This document shows positions 57,339 to 64,000 of a DNA stretch of 64,000 nt, one piece after another. The position numbers were made by a program, and so were the translations under genes. Source of the DNA: Maricaulis sp965242785 (GTDB taxonomy: Bacteria; Pseudomonadota; Alphaproteobacteria; Caulobacterales; Maricaulaceae); contig CBDETA010000004.1 of assembly GCA_965242785.1 (NCBI GenBank), positions 1,426,001 to 1,490,000 on the forward strand, given 5' to 3'. Each line of letters opens with the position of its first letter. Position 1 is the stretch's first letter. A model generated the notes under the pieces. That model ran no database searches, was not told the origin of the DNA, and saw nothing but the letters and a program-made list of their open reading frames with translations.

Positions 57339-57797
57339 ATGACAAAAGGGCAGATGCTTGCCAGCTGCATGCTGGTCGCCACCAGTTTGACGGCTGGCGT
57401 GGCCGAGGCGCAGGACTGGACCCATTTAGCCTGTGACTACACTTGGGTGATCCACGACAATGGCGAACGGCGCGAGGCTGCGGCATCCCACATTTACCGA
57501 TTCAACGACGCGCAAATCGATCGCTGGGTTGCGGACAGCGCGTCCTGGTATCCCGAGTGCGATGCGGCCAGGGGTGGGTTCACCGAAGCCAGCTGCTCGA
57601 TCTCCGACAGTGCGATAATGGCTGTGCGCCGCAGCATTCAGGGCGGTGAGACCGTGCGGCTCGACAGTATCCGCATCAACCGGATGACAGCCGCCTACAC
57701 CGCACACTTCGAGTTCAGTTCCGGCACCTCCGGCGACGCCGATGGCACTTGCCGGCCAGCGGATGATCCGTCCGCAGGTCTGCAGCAGCGATTTTAG
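57339..57797 (+). CDS. Secreted tandem-family protein 1 of 4
   Basis: 152 aa. Signal peptide (MLVATSLTAGVAEAQ). The family blocks are present: DWTHLACDYTW, IYRFNDAQ, WYPECDAA, SCSIS and a C-terminal GTCRPADDPSAGLQQRF. The conserved Cys residues suggest disulphides. This copy is the most divergent of the four; its signal peptide differs from the other three. AGAGG precedes the ATG. Confidence 0.75.
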   Translation: MTKGQMLASCMLVATSLTAGVAEAQDWTHLACDYTWVIHDNGERREAAASHIYRFNDAQIDRWVADSASWYPECDAARGGFTEASCSISDSAIMAVRRSIQGGETVRLDSIRINRMTAAYTAHFEFSSGTSGDADGTCRPADDPSAGLQQRF

Positions 57798-57806
57798 GGG
57801 CGGGCC

Positions 57807-58304
57807 ATGAAGACCATCGTCACGGCCGGCCTTGCCGGCCTTCTTCTCTCCGGCCCCGCAATGGCACATTCGGATGGCTGGTCCTATGTGGCGTGCGAGC
57901 TGGGCTTCCGGTCCTTCGAGCAGGCACCGGAGCCCGACGGGAGCTTCCGGATTGATCTCGACAGCCTGCCGCCGGCAACCAGCCAGTCCAGTATCACCTA
58001 CCGGTTCAATGCGGACGGCTTTCACAGCTTCGACTCGCAGCGGGGCGAATGGGTGCCGCTGTGCCGTTCGGCAGAGCCGTGGACGAACGCAAACTGTTCG
58101 CTGAGCGAGAACCGGCTGTATTCCCAGCGCACCCGCGCCGATCAGACTACCAGCTACAGCTATGAGGTCGATATTGGCCGACTGACGGGCGCGATCCGCA
58201 TCACCGACTGGACCCTGCCAGGGGGGCAGTCGAGCCGCTATCGGATCGGAACCGGCAACTGCGCCTCGACGACCGACCCGATGGCCGCAGGCCGGCGCTT
58301 CTAG
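57807..58304 (+). CDS. Secreted tandem-family protein 2 of 4
   Basis: 165 aa, nine bases after copy 1. Signal MKTIVTAGLAGLLLSGPAMA is nearly identical to those of copies 3 and 4. Blocks: GWSYVACELGF, ITYRFNADGFHSF, WVPLCRSA, NCSLSENRL, and TGNCASTTDPMAAGRRF at the end. The central region (about 45 residues) is longer than in copy 3. Probably co-transcribed with its neighbours. Confidence 0.75.
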   Translation: MKTIVTAGLAGLLLSGPAMAHSDGWSYVACELGFRSFEQAPEPDGSFRIDLDSLPPATSQSSITYRFNADGFHSFDSQRGEWVPLCRSAEPWTNANCSLSENRLYSQRTRADQTTSYSYEVDIGRLTGAIRITDWTLPGGQSSRYRIGTGNCASTTDPMAAGRRF

Positions 58305-58315
58305 GGGATTCTCTG

Positions 58316-58771
58316 ATGAAGAGCTTTTTGAGCGCTGGCCTTGCCGGCCTTCTGCTCTCGGGTGCCTCGATGGCCCAGGGCGACTGGACCTTCGTCGACT
58401 GCTCGTTCGACGGTGTCGAACGCCTGGCAGACGGCAAGGAAGAGCGCTGGAGCAGCGCCACGACATTCCGGTTCAATGCCGAGCGGGCTGAGCTGTTCGA
58501 TCCGGCGACCGGTGCCTGGATCCATGACTGTGTCGAGGGCGACGGGTATTTCGGCGTGCAGGAAAGCGTTACGGACAGCGAGGTGCGTTGCAGCCGCGCC
58601 GGGACGAATGAAGCCGGGGGTGAGCTGTATTTCGACCGCTCGATCTATCGCGATACAGGCCGTTTCACCGTGGCGGACCATTCCTACGGCGAGGGTGCCG
58701 AGCGCCACTGGACCGCTGAAGGACTGTGCGTGACCGGTGTGGATCCCTCCGCGGGCATTGAACAGGATTGA
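58316..58771 (+). CDS. Secreted tandem-family protein 3 of 4
   Basis: 151 aa. Signal MKSFLSAGLAGLLLSGASMA; blocks DWTFVDCSFDG, TTFRFNAERAELF, WIHDCVEG, RCSRAG and EGLCVTGVDPSAGIEQD. The terminal aromatic residue of copies 1, 2 and 4 is missing and the W-P-C block is W-H-D-C, so it has drifted. Eleven bases after copy 2. Confidence 0.75.
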   Translation: MKSFLSAGLAGLLLSGASMAQGDWTFVDCSFDGVERLADGKEERWSSATTFRFNAERAELFDPATGAWIHDCVEGDGYFGVQESVTDSEVRCSRAGTNEAGGELYFDRSIYRDTGRFTVADHSYGEGAERHWTAEGLCVTGVDPSAGIEQD

Positions 58772-58784
58772 AGGAGCGGCGTGC

Positions 58785-59255
58785 ATGAAGACCATCATTA
58801 CAGCCGGTCTGGCGGGTCTCGTCATGTCCGGCGCTGCCCTGGCACAGCCGGACTGGACCTATGTGGCCTGCGATACCGAGATCACCTTCACGATGCGCTG
58901 GCTGACCGACAATGCGCCGCCGGAGGTGGAGACCAGCCGGCCGCGCTATACGTTCCGGTTCAACGACACGGCCTTCGACATGCACACGAGTGGCCCGCTT
59001 AGCTGGACGCCACTGTGTGAGCCCGGTGAGGAGGTGCAGAGCGCCAGCTGCACCATCAATGGCGACGCCGTGATCAGCCGCGGCACGGGCCAGGCGCCGG
59101 ACATGACCATCACTCGGACAATCACCCTGGACCGGGTGACGGGCCGGGTCAGCTATCTGCATCTGACCGAGGCCAGTTATGCGACCTTCCGGCATGAAGG
59201 CTCAGGCAATTGCGAGCCCGTGGCCGATCCAACGGCCGGGCAACGACGCTTCTAG
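58785..59255 (+). CDS. Secreted tandem-family protein 4 of 4
   Basis: 156 aa from ATG 58785 (AAGGAG at 58771-58776, overlapping the previous stop). Signal MKTIITAGLAGLVMSGAALA; blocks DWTYVACDTEI, YTFRFNDTAFDMH, WTPLCEPG, SCTINGDAV and SGNCEPVADPTAGQRRF. Closest in the blocks to copy 2. Last of the tandem set; the spacer to hemF (59,256-59,331) shows no gene. Confidence 0.75.
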   Translation: MKTIITAGLAGLVMSGAALAQPDWTYVACDTEITFTMRWLTDNAPPEVETSRPRYTFRFNDTAFDMHTSGPLSWTPLCEPGEEVQSASCTINGDAVISRGTGQAPDMTITRTITLDRVTGRVSYLHLTEASYATFRHEGSGNCEPVADPTAGQRRF

Positions 59256-59331
59256 CGCGCCAGTCGGCATCGGCGGACGGATATCGTCACCGGTTCCGGC
59301 GGCTGGCCATCCAGCGTGAGCAGCGGTCCCG

Positions 59332-60231
59332 CTAGGGCCATTTCGCCTCGGGCGGCATCGACGACAGGATGGATTTCACATTGCCGCCGGTTTCCAGGCC
59401 GAATTTCGTGCCGCGATCGTAGAGCAAGTTGAATTCGGCATAGCGGCCGCGGCGGACAAGCTGTTCCTCGCGCTGCTCGGGCGTCCAGCTTTCGCCCATG
59501 CGGCGGCGGACCAGCTTGGGATAGATGTCCAGGAAGGCCAGGCCGACATCCCGGGTGAAGGCGAAATCGGCATTCCAGTCGCCGGTATTGTGGCGGTCGT
59601 AGAAAATCCCGCCAATGCCGCGCGGTTCGTCGCGGTGGGGCAGGTAGAAATACTCGTCACACCATTTCTTGAAGCGGGCGTGGAAGTCCTTGCCATGCTC
59701 GTCGCAGACGGCGCGGCAGGCGGCGTGGAAATCCATGGCATCCGGGCTGGCCTGGGTGCGGTCGCGGTCGAGGACCGGGGTGAGGTCCATGCCGCCGCCG
59801 AACCACCACTCGGTCGTGGTGATGAAACGGGTATTCATGTGCACGGCGGGAATATTCGGGTTCCACATGTGCGCGATCAGCGAGATGCCGGTGGCAAAGA
59901 AGCGCGGGTCCTCGGCCGCGCCGGGGATTTGCTGGCGAAATTGCGGGGAGAATTCGCCTTTCACGGCCGAGACATGGACGCCCACCTTCTCGAACAGGCG
60001 CCCCTTCATCAGGCCCATCGTGCCGCCGCCCTCGTCGGCAGACCCGTCACCGCGCTTCCAGTCCTCGTAGACGAAGCGGCCGGGCTCGCCCGGATAGAGG
60101 CTGGCCGGGGCCTCGGCCTCCAGGGTTTCAAAGGCAGCGCAGATCTGGTCGCGCAGGTCTTCAAACCAGGCCTGGGCGGACTGGCATTGCAGGTCGGAGC
60201 CGGCAGCGGCTGGGGCGGGTGATTGGGTCAT
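59332..60231 (-). CDS. hemF: Oxygen-dependent coproporphyrinogen-III oxidase HemF
   Basis: 299 aa, usual length. It converts coproporphyrinogen III to protoporphyrinogen IX in haem synthesis using O2. FVYEDWKRGDGSADEGGGTM, GISLIAHMWNPNIPAVHMNT, TTEWWFGGGMDLTPV, GIGGIFYDRHNTGDW and EFNLLYDRGTKFGLETGGN are family signatures. Haem demand from the nearby bc1 complex fits the neighbourhood, although the genes are not in one operon. Confidence 0.95.
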   Translation of the reverse strand: MTQSPAPAAAGSDLQCQSAQAWFEDLRDQICAAFETLEAEAPASLYPGEPGRFVYEDWKRGDGSADEGGGTMGLMKGRLFEKVGVHVSAVKGEFSPQFRQQIPGAAEDPRFFATGISLIAHMWNPNIPAVHMNTRFITTTEWWFGGGMDLTPVLDRDRTQASPDAMDFHAACRAVCDEHGKDFHARFKKWCDEYFYLPHRDEPRGIGGIFYDRHNTGDWNADFAFTRDVGLAFLDIYPKLVRRRMGESWTPEQREEQLVRRGRYAEFNLLYDRGTKFGLETGGNVKSILSSMPPEAKWP

Positions 60232-60306
60232 GAGGCGTTGTTTAGCGAAGTCGCCGGGGCGGACAAGCGAACAATTGCCGCACCCTTTTGTGTGGTCTTT
60301 GCGAAT

Positions 60307-60762
60307 CTAGTCCGGCATTCCCAGCTGCCGACACATCTCGGCCAGTCCGATCGCCGCGCTGACCGTGACGTTCAGCGAGCGCATGCCATCGCGAATCGGA
60401 ATCCGGACGCGACAATCCGCCGCGTCGTGGATGTCGTCGGGAACGCCGGCACTTTCGCGGCCGAAAAGCAGTCGGTCGCCGGGCTGGAAGGCGAATTCCC
60501 ACAGATTGGTTGCGCCCTTTGTCGTGAACAGGACGAGTCGGCCCGACCGGCTCTGCGGACTTTCTGCATAAGCCCTCCACGAGGCATGGCGGACCGGTGT
60601 TATAGCAGCGGAATAGTCCATCGCCGCCTTGCGAATGCCCTTGTCCGTCAGGGGAAAGGCGCAGGGTTCCACAACGTCCAGACCGGCCCCGAAACAGGCT
60701 GCCACCCGCATGGAACCCCCAAGATTTTGCGGAATATCTGGTTGAAAAAATACGAGCCGCAT
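60307..60762 (-). CDS. trmL: tRNA (cytidine(34)-2'-O)-methyltransferase TrmL
   Basis: 151 aa from ATG 60762 (MRLVFFQPDIPQNLGGSMRV). SPOUT fold with the knot motifs (LLFGRESAGVPDDIHD, VRIPIRDGMRSLNVTVSAAI) that bind SAM. It methylates the wobble nucleotide of certain tRNA-Leu. It is divergent from petA across a 204-base spacer that must hold both promoters. Confidence 0.92.
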   Translation of the reverse strand: MRLVFFQPDIPQNLGGSMRVAACFGAGLDVVEPCAFPLTDKGIRKAAMDYSAAITPVRHASWRAYAESPQSRSGRLVLFTTKGATNLWEFAFQPGDRLLFGRESAGVPDDIHDAADCRVRIPIRDGMRSLNVTVSAAIGLAEMCRQLGMPD

Positions 60763-60966
60763 TCTAATCCGCGCACAGTCCGGGCCTGTCCATGTGCATG
60801 CGGCATTGCGCCGCCTACTGGTCAGTGCGTCCGGGAGTAGTTTATACCGCGTCAAACCCCGCCTTCGCGGGTACGTCAAGTTTGGCGTTTGTTAAGTTTG
60901 ACGATTGTTTCTGGGGCAGGACCCGCATCCCGTGGGTCCGTAAAGGATAAGAGAAGAGGTCGGCTC

Positions 60967-61617
60967 GTGACGAAAGAGAACGGCGCGCCCGGCGGACACG
61001 GTGAAGAACCGACCCGCCGCGACTTCATCTATATCGCTGCCAGCGGCGCGGCCGCTGTTGGTGGCGGTCTCGTGGCCTGGCCGTTTATCGATCAGATGAA
61101 CCCCGCAGCGGATACGCTGGCGCTGGGCTCCATCCGTGTCGATGTCTCCCAAATACCGGTGGGATCGGAAGTGACCGTCATGTGGCGTGGCGCTCCGGTG
61201 TTCATCCGGCACCGGACGGAAGAGGAAATCGCCGAAGCGCGCGATGTGGAACTCTCCCGTCTGCCGGACGAGGATGCGCGCAACGAGAATGCGGGCATGG
61301 AAGGCGCTCCGGCGTATGACCAGAACCGGGCGCTGCGTCCCGAATTCCTGATCGTGAAGGGCAACTGCACCCACCTGGGCTGCGTGCCGACGAGCCAGGA
61401 AACGGGCCGGGGCGGCGAGTATGACGCCTGGTACTGCCCGTGCCATGGTTCGCACTACGACAAGTCTGCACGGATCCGTCGCGGTCCGGCGCCGGAAAAC
61501 CTGCCGGTCCCGGACTATTTCTTCGAGAGCGAAACCATCGTGAAACTCGGCCTTTCGCCGGAGGAAGCCGGCCTGGCCGGATGGCAAGTCTTTGACGCGA
61601 CGGGAGAAGTGGCATGA
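60967..61617 (+). CDS. petA: Ubiquinol-cytochrome c reductase, Rieske iron-sulfur subunit
   Basis: 216 aa from GTG 60967 (AGAGG seven bases upstream); this start gives a correct Tat-type N-terminus with TRRDFIYIAASGAAAVGGG. The [2Fe-2S] ligands are in CTHLGC and CPCHGSHYD. It sits in the bc1 complex on the periplasmic side and passes electrons from quinol to cytochrome c1. ATGA-overlaps petB. The 60,763-60,966 spacer contains a small CCCGC-CTTC-GCGGG hairpin. Confidence 0.95.
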   Translation: MTKENGAPGGHGEEPTRRDFIYIAASGAAAVGGGLVAWPFIDQMNPAADTLALGSIRVDVSQIPVGSEVTVMWRGAPVFIRHRTEEEIAEARDVELSRLPDEDARNENAGMEGAPAYDQNRALRPEFLIVKGNCTHLGCVPTSQETGRGGEYDAWYCPCHGSHYDKSARIRRGPAPENLPVPDYFFESETIVKLGLSPEEAGLAGWQVFDATGEVA

Positions 61618-62891
61618 GCGGACCGTCCACGTACAAGCCTTCAACCGGCATCGAGAAATGGCTCGACCGCCGTCTTCCCATCATCCGTCTGGGCTGGGAC
61701 AGCTTCGTTGACTTCCCGACCCCGCGGAACCTGAACTACTGGTGGACGTTCGGCGGTATCCTCGCCGTCTTCCTGATGATCCAGATCATCTCCGGCATCG
61801 TGCTGGCCATGCACTATGTGGCGCACGAGGACCTGGCCTTTGACAGCGTCCAGCGCATCACCCGCGACGTGTCCTTCGGCTGGCTGATCCAGTCGATGCA
61901 CGCCAATGGCGCCAGCTTCTTCTTCGTGGCCGTCTACCTGCACATGTTCCGGGGCCTGTATTACGGCTCCTACAAGGCGCCGCGCGAGGTCCTCTGGATC
62001 CTCGGTGTGGTCATCTACCTCTTGATGATGGCGACCGCCTTCATGGGCTATGTGCTGCCGTGGGGCCAGATGTCCTACTGGGGTGCCATGGTGATCACCA
62101 ACCTGATCGGTGCGCTGCCCTTCATCGGCGATGCGATCCGCGAATGGCTGTGGGGCGGCTTCTCGGTCGGCCAGGCCACGCTGAACCGCTTCTTCTCACT
62201 GCACTACCTGCTGCCCTTCGTGATCGCCGGCGTGGTCGGCCTGCACATCTGGGCGCTGCACGTGCCGGGCAATGGCAACCCGACCGGGATCGACATCAAG
62301 GACCCGAAGAAGGACGCGCTGCCCTTCCACCCGTACTACACGGTGAAGGACGGCTTCGCGATCATCGTCTACCTGATGATCTTCGCCCTGTTCGTGTTCT
62401 ACATGCCGGGCGTGCTGGGCCATGCCGACAACTATATCGAGGCCAACCCGCTCTCGACGCCGGCGCACATCGTGCCTGAATGGTATTTTCTGCCCTTCTA
62501 CGCGATCCTGCGGGCGGTCACGTTCGACATCGGTCCGATTGACGCCAAGCTGGGCGGCGTGCTGGCCATGTTCGGCGCCATTGCGATCCTGTTCATCCTG
62601 CCCTGGCTGGACACGTCCAAGGTGCGCTCCATGCGCTACCGTCCGCTGACCCGCTGGTTCTTCATCTTCTTCGTGATTACCGCCCTGGGCCTTGGCTGGT
62701 GCGGTGCGAAGAACCCGGACGACTACGTGTTCGGCATGGAAGGCTTCAAGTTCCTGTATCTGGGCCAGTTCCTGACCCTGTACTACTTCGCCTACTTCGT
62801 GGTGATCCTGCCGGTGCTCGGGATTATCGAGAAACCGAAGGAACGGCCGGTCTCGATCGAGGCGTCCGTCCTCGGCAATGACAAGTCCTAA
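61614..62891 (+). CDS. petB: Cytochrome b subunit of the bc1 complex
   Basis: 425 aa, eight spans. Haem-ligand His pairs lie in helix II/IV: MHYVAHEDLAF and SMHANGASFFFVAVYLHMFR, then SLHYLLPFV and VGLHIWALHVPGNGNP. The PEWY motif of the quinol site is in HIVPEWYFLPFYAILRA. Single-gene (not split) cytochrome b, as in alphaproteobacteria. Between the Rieske and c1 genes. Confidence 0.96.
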   Translation: MSGPSTYKPSTGIEKWLDRRLPIIRLGWDSFVDFPTPRNLNYWWTFGGILAVFLMIQIISGIVLAMHYVAHEDLAFDSVQRITRDVSFGWLIQSMHANGASFFFVAVYLHMFRGLYYGSYKAPREVLWILGVVIYLLMMATAFMGYVLPWGQMSYWGAMVITNLIGALPFIGDAIREWLWGGFSVGQATLNRFFSLHYLLPFVIAGVVGLHIWALHVPGNGNPTGIDIKDPKKDALPFHPYYTVKDGFAIIVYLMIFALFVFYMPGVLGHADNYIEANPLSTPAHIVPEWYFLPFYAILRAVTFDIGPIDAKLGGVLAMFGAIAILFILPWLDTSKVRSMRYRPLTRWFFIFFVITALGLGWCGAKNPDDYVFGMEGFKFLYLGQFLTLYYFAYFVVILPVLGIIEKPKERPVSIEASVLGNDKS

Positions 62892-62906
62892 GGGAGCGAC
62901 GAGATC

Positions 62907-63710
62907 ATGACGATGACCCGTATTTTCGCCGCGGCCCTCGTGGCTCTGGGCCTGACCGGCGCCGCCTCGGCGCTGGAGGGTGAGGCCCGTCACGCGCACG
63001 CCCACCACTGGCACCATGACGGCCCGTTCGGCACGTTCGACGACGCCGCCGTGCAGCGCGGCTTCCAAGTCTACCAGGAAGTCTGTGCCTCCTGTCACTC
63101 CATGGACCTGATGCGCTTCCGCAATCTGGGCCAGCGCGGTGGCCCGTTCGAATCGGAACAGTTTCCGAACCCGAACGACAATCCGGTGGTGATGCAGATC
63201 GCGGCCGGTTACCAGGTTTGGCACCCGGAGCCGAATGAAGACGGCGACATGTACCAGCGTGCCGGTCTGCCGTCCGATGCCTTCCCGGCACCGTTCGCCA
63301 ACGAGCAGCAGGCCCGCGCCTCCAATGGCGGCGCCTATCCGCCGGACCTGTCGCTGATCGTCAAGGCCCGTCACAACGGCGCCAACTACATCTACGCCCT
63401 GCTGACCGGCTATGAGGAAGCGCCGCACGACGGCGAACTCGGGCCGGGCCAGTACTACAACCCGTATTTCGAGGGCGGCGCCATCGCCATGGCACCGCCG
63501 CTGTCGGAAGGCATGGTGACCTATGTCGACGGGACGGAAGCCTCGGTCGAACAGATGGCTGAGGATGTCGTCACCTTCCTGGTCTGGGCCGGTGACCCGC
63601 ACATGGAAACCCGCAAGCAGATGGGTTTCATGGTGCTGGTCTTCCTCTTCATCTTCGCCGTGCTCGTCTATCTGGCCTACCGCCAGGTCTGGGCGAACGT
63701 GAAGCACTAG
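62907..63710 (+). CDS. petC: Cytochrome c1 subunit of the bc1 complex
   Basis: 267 aa. Signal peptide ending ASALE, His-rich start (RHAHAHHWHHDG). Haem c is bound by CASCHSMDLMRF. A Met axial ligand is probable in AMAPPLSEGMVTY. A C-terminal membrane anchor (MGFMVLVFLFIFAVLVYLAY) follows. It takes electrons from the Rieske centre and passes them to soluble cytochrome c. Fifteen bases after petB; a terminator follows. Confidence 0.95.
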   Translation: MTMTRIFAAALVALGLTGAASALEGEARHAHAHHWHHDGPFGTFDDAAVQRGFQVYQEVCASCHSMDLMRFRNLGQRGGPFESEQFPNPNDNPVVMQIAAGYQVWHPEPNEDGDMYQRAGLPSDAFPAPFANEQQARASNGGAYPPDLSLIVKARHNGANYIYALLTGYEEAPHDGELGPGQYYNPYFEGGAIAMAPPLSEGMVTYVDGTEASVEQMAEDVVTFLVWAGDPHMETRKQMGFMVLVFLFIFAVLVYLAYRQVWANVKH

Positions 63711-63736
63711 GCGACTGGCCTGGATTGAATTCAAGA

Positions 63737-63767
63737 GGCCGCGGGCGACATCGTCCGCGGCCTTTTT
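63737..63767 (+). terminator. Intrinsic terminator of the bc1 operon
   Basis: GGCCGCGG (63737-63744) pairs with CCGCGGCC (63755-63762), extended inside by GCGA/TCGT, then TTTTT. Confidence 0.9.
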
Positions 63768-63782
63768 GCTTGGAAGCACACC

Positions 63783-64000
63783 ATGACCCATTGGACCCTC
63801 GGCATCATCGGCGGATCCGGCCTTTACGCCCTGGACGGGCTGGAAGACGTTCATTCGGAGGCCATCGAGACGCCCTGGGGCGCACCGTCTGCGCCGCTGA
63901 CGCGCGGGCGATTGAACGGGGTCGAGCTGGTCTTCCTGCCGCGCCATGGCACCGGGCATGCCCTGCCGCCGTCCGACATCCCGTTCCGGGCCAATATCGC
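63783..64000 (+). CDS. mtnP: S-methyl-5'-thioadenosine phosphorylase-like, N-terminal part
   Basis: The first 72 residues are visible; the gene runs past the window. LGIIGGSGLYALDGLE, then SAPLTRGRLNGVELVFLPRH and the phosphate/purine segment with GTGHALPPSDIPFRANI fit the MTA phosphorylase/PNP family, in which MtnP salvages adenine and methylthioribose-1-phosphate. The 'RHG..H..PP....RANI' block favours MtnP over other purine phosphorylases. Confidence 0.85.
   Translation, partial: MTHWTLGIIGGSGLYALDGLEDVHSEAIETPWGAPSAPLTRGRLNGVELVFLPRHGTGHALPPSDIPFRANI

Noticed and set aside
62196..63959. 587-codon minus-strand ORF over petB/petC
   Set aside because: Antisense shadow of cytochrome genes, His/Val/Glu-rich without domains; the plus-strand genes are certain.

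Overview
The window is GC-rich alphaproteobacterial DNA. The Rieske/cytochrome b/cytochrome c1 operon beside hemF and trmL, the paired secreted-protein paralogs and the MoxR-DUF58-DUF4159 cluster suggest a Maricaulis/Hyphomonas-type (Caulobacterales/Maricaulales) bacterium. The taxon is an inference from gene content, because no rRNA is present. Three blocks can be separated.

Block 1 (1 to about 28,171) is the right-hand part of a lambda-like siphophage prophage; its left end lies outside the window. It carries, in lambda order, the portal (partial), S49 protease with a nested scaffold, decoration protein D, capsid protein E, head-tail joining genes, the tail tube, a G/GT tail assembly chaperone with a textbook -1 frameshift signal, the tape measure, minor tail genes, an NlpC/P60 protein and a 2.1-kaa I+J tail-tip fusion. 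Fibre genes and small unknowns follow. Next come a higBA toxin-antitoxin pair, a lysis cassette (membrane-anchored transglycosylase, Rz, Rz1) and cargo: DUF2513 with a three-TM protein, a Dam-type methylase with a damaged or unusual N-terminus, a PemK/MazF-like gene with a small partner, and a GT39-like membrane glycosyltransferase. A 17-bp palindrome with core CCGAACG-S-CGTTCGG occurs five times in this block; I saw no full copy elsewhere.

Block 2 (about 28,172-36,711) is an 8.5-kb heavy-metal efflux island. It encodes a His-rich periplasmic protein, CzcC, CzcB, CzcA, HupE, a membrane-anchor protein and DUF3147, all on the minus strand as one apparent operon. It is bounded by two copies of a 26-bp direct repeat that is the 3' end of an elongator tRNA-Met gene. 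The copy at 28.1 kb extends back into the anticodon loop. The simplest reading is two elements stacked in one tRNA-Met gene whose intact copy lies left of the window; neither visible element contains an integrase.

Block 3 (36.7-64 kb) looks like ordinary chromosome: sterol-desaturase-type hydroxylase, two AraC-family regulators, a CBS-like hybrid histidine kinase, cutA, queC-queE (7-deazaguanine synthesis), secreted paralog pairs, the MoxR/DUF58/DUF4159 cluster, DUF1285-nudix-DUF6111-CCA transferase, a CPBP protease, a four-member tandem family of small secreted proteins, hemF, trmL, the bc1 complex genes and the start of an MTA-phosphorylase-type gene. No CRISPR array, rRNA, intact tRNA or insertion sequence was seen.
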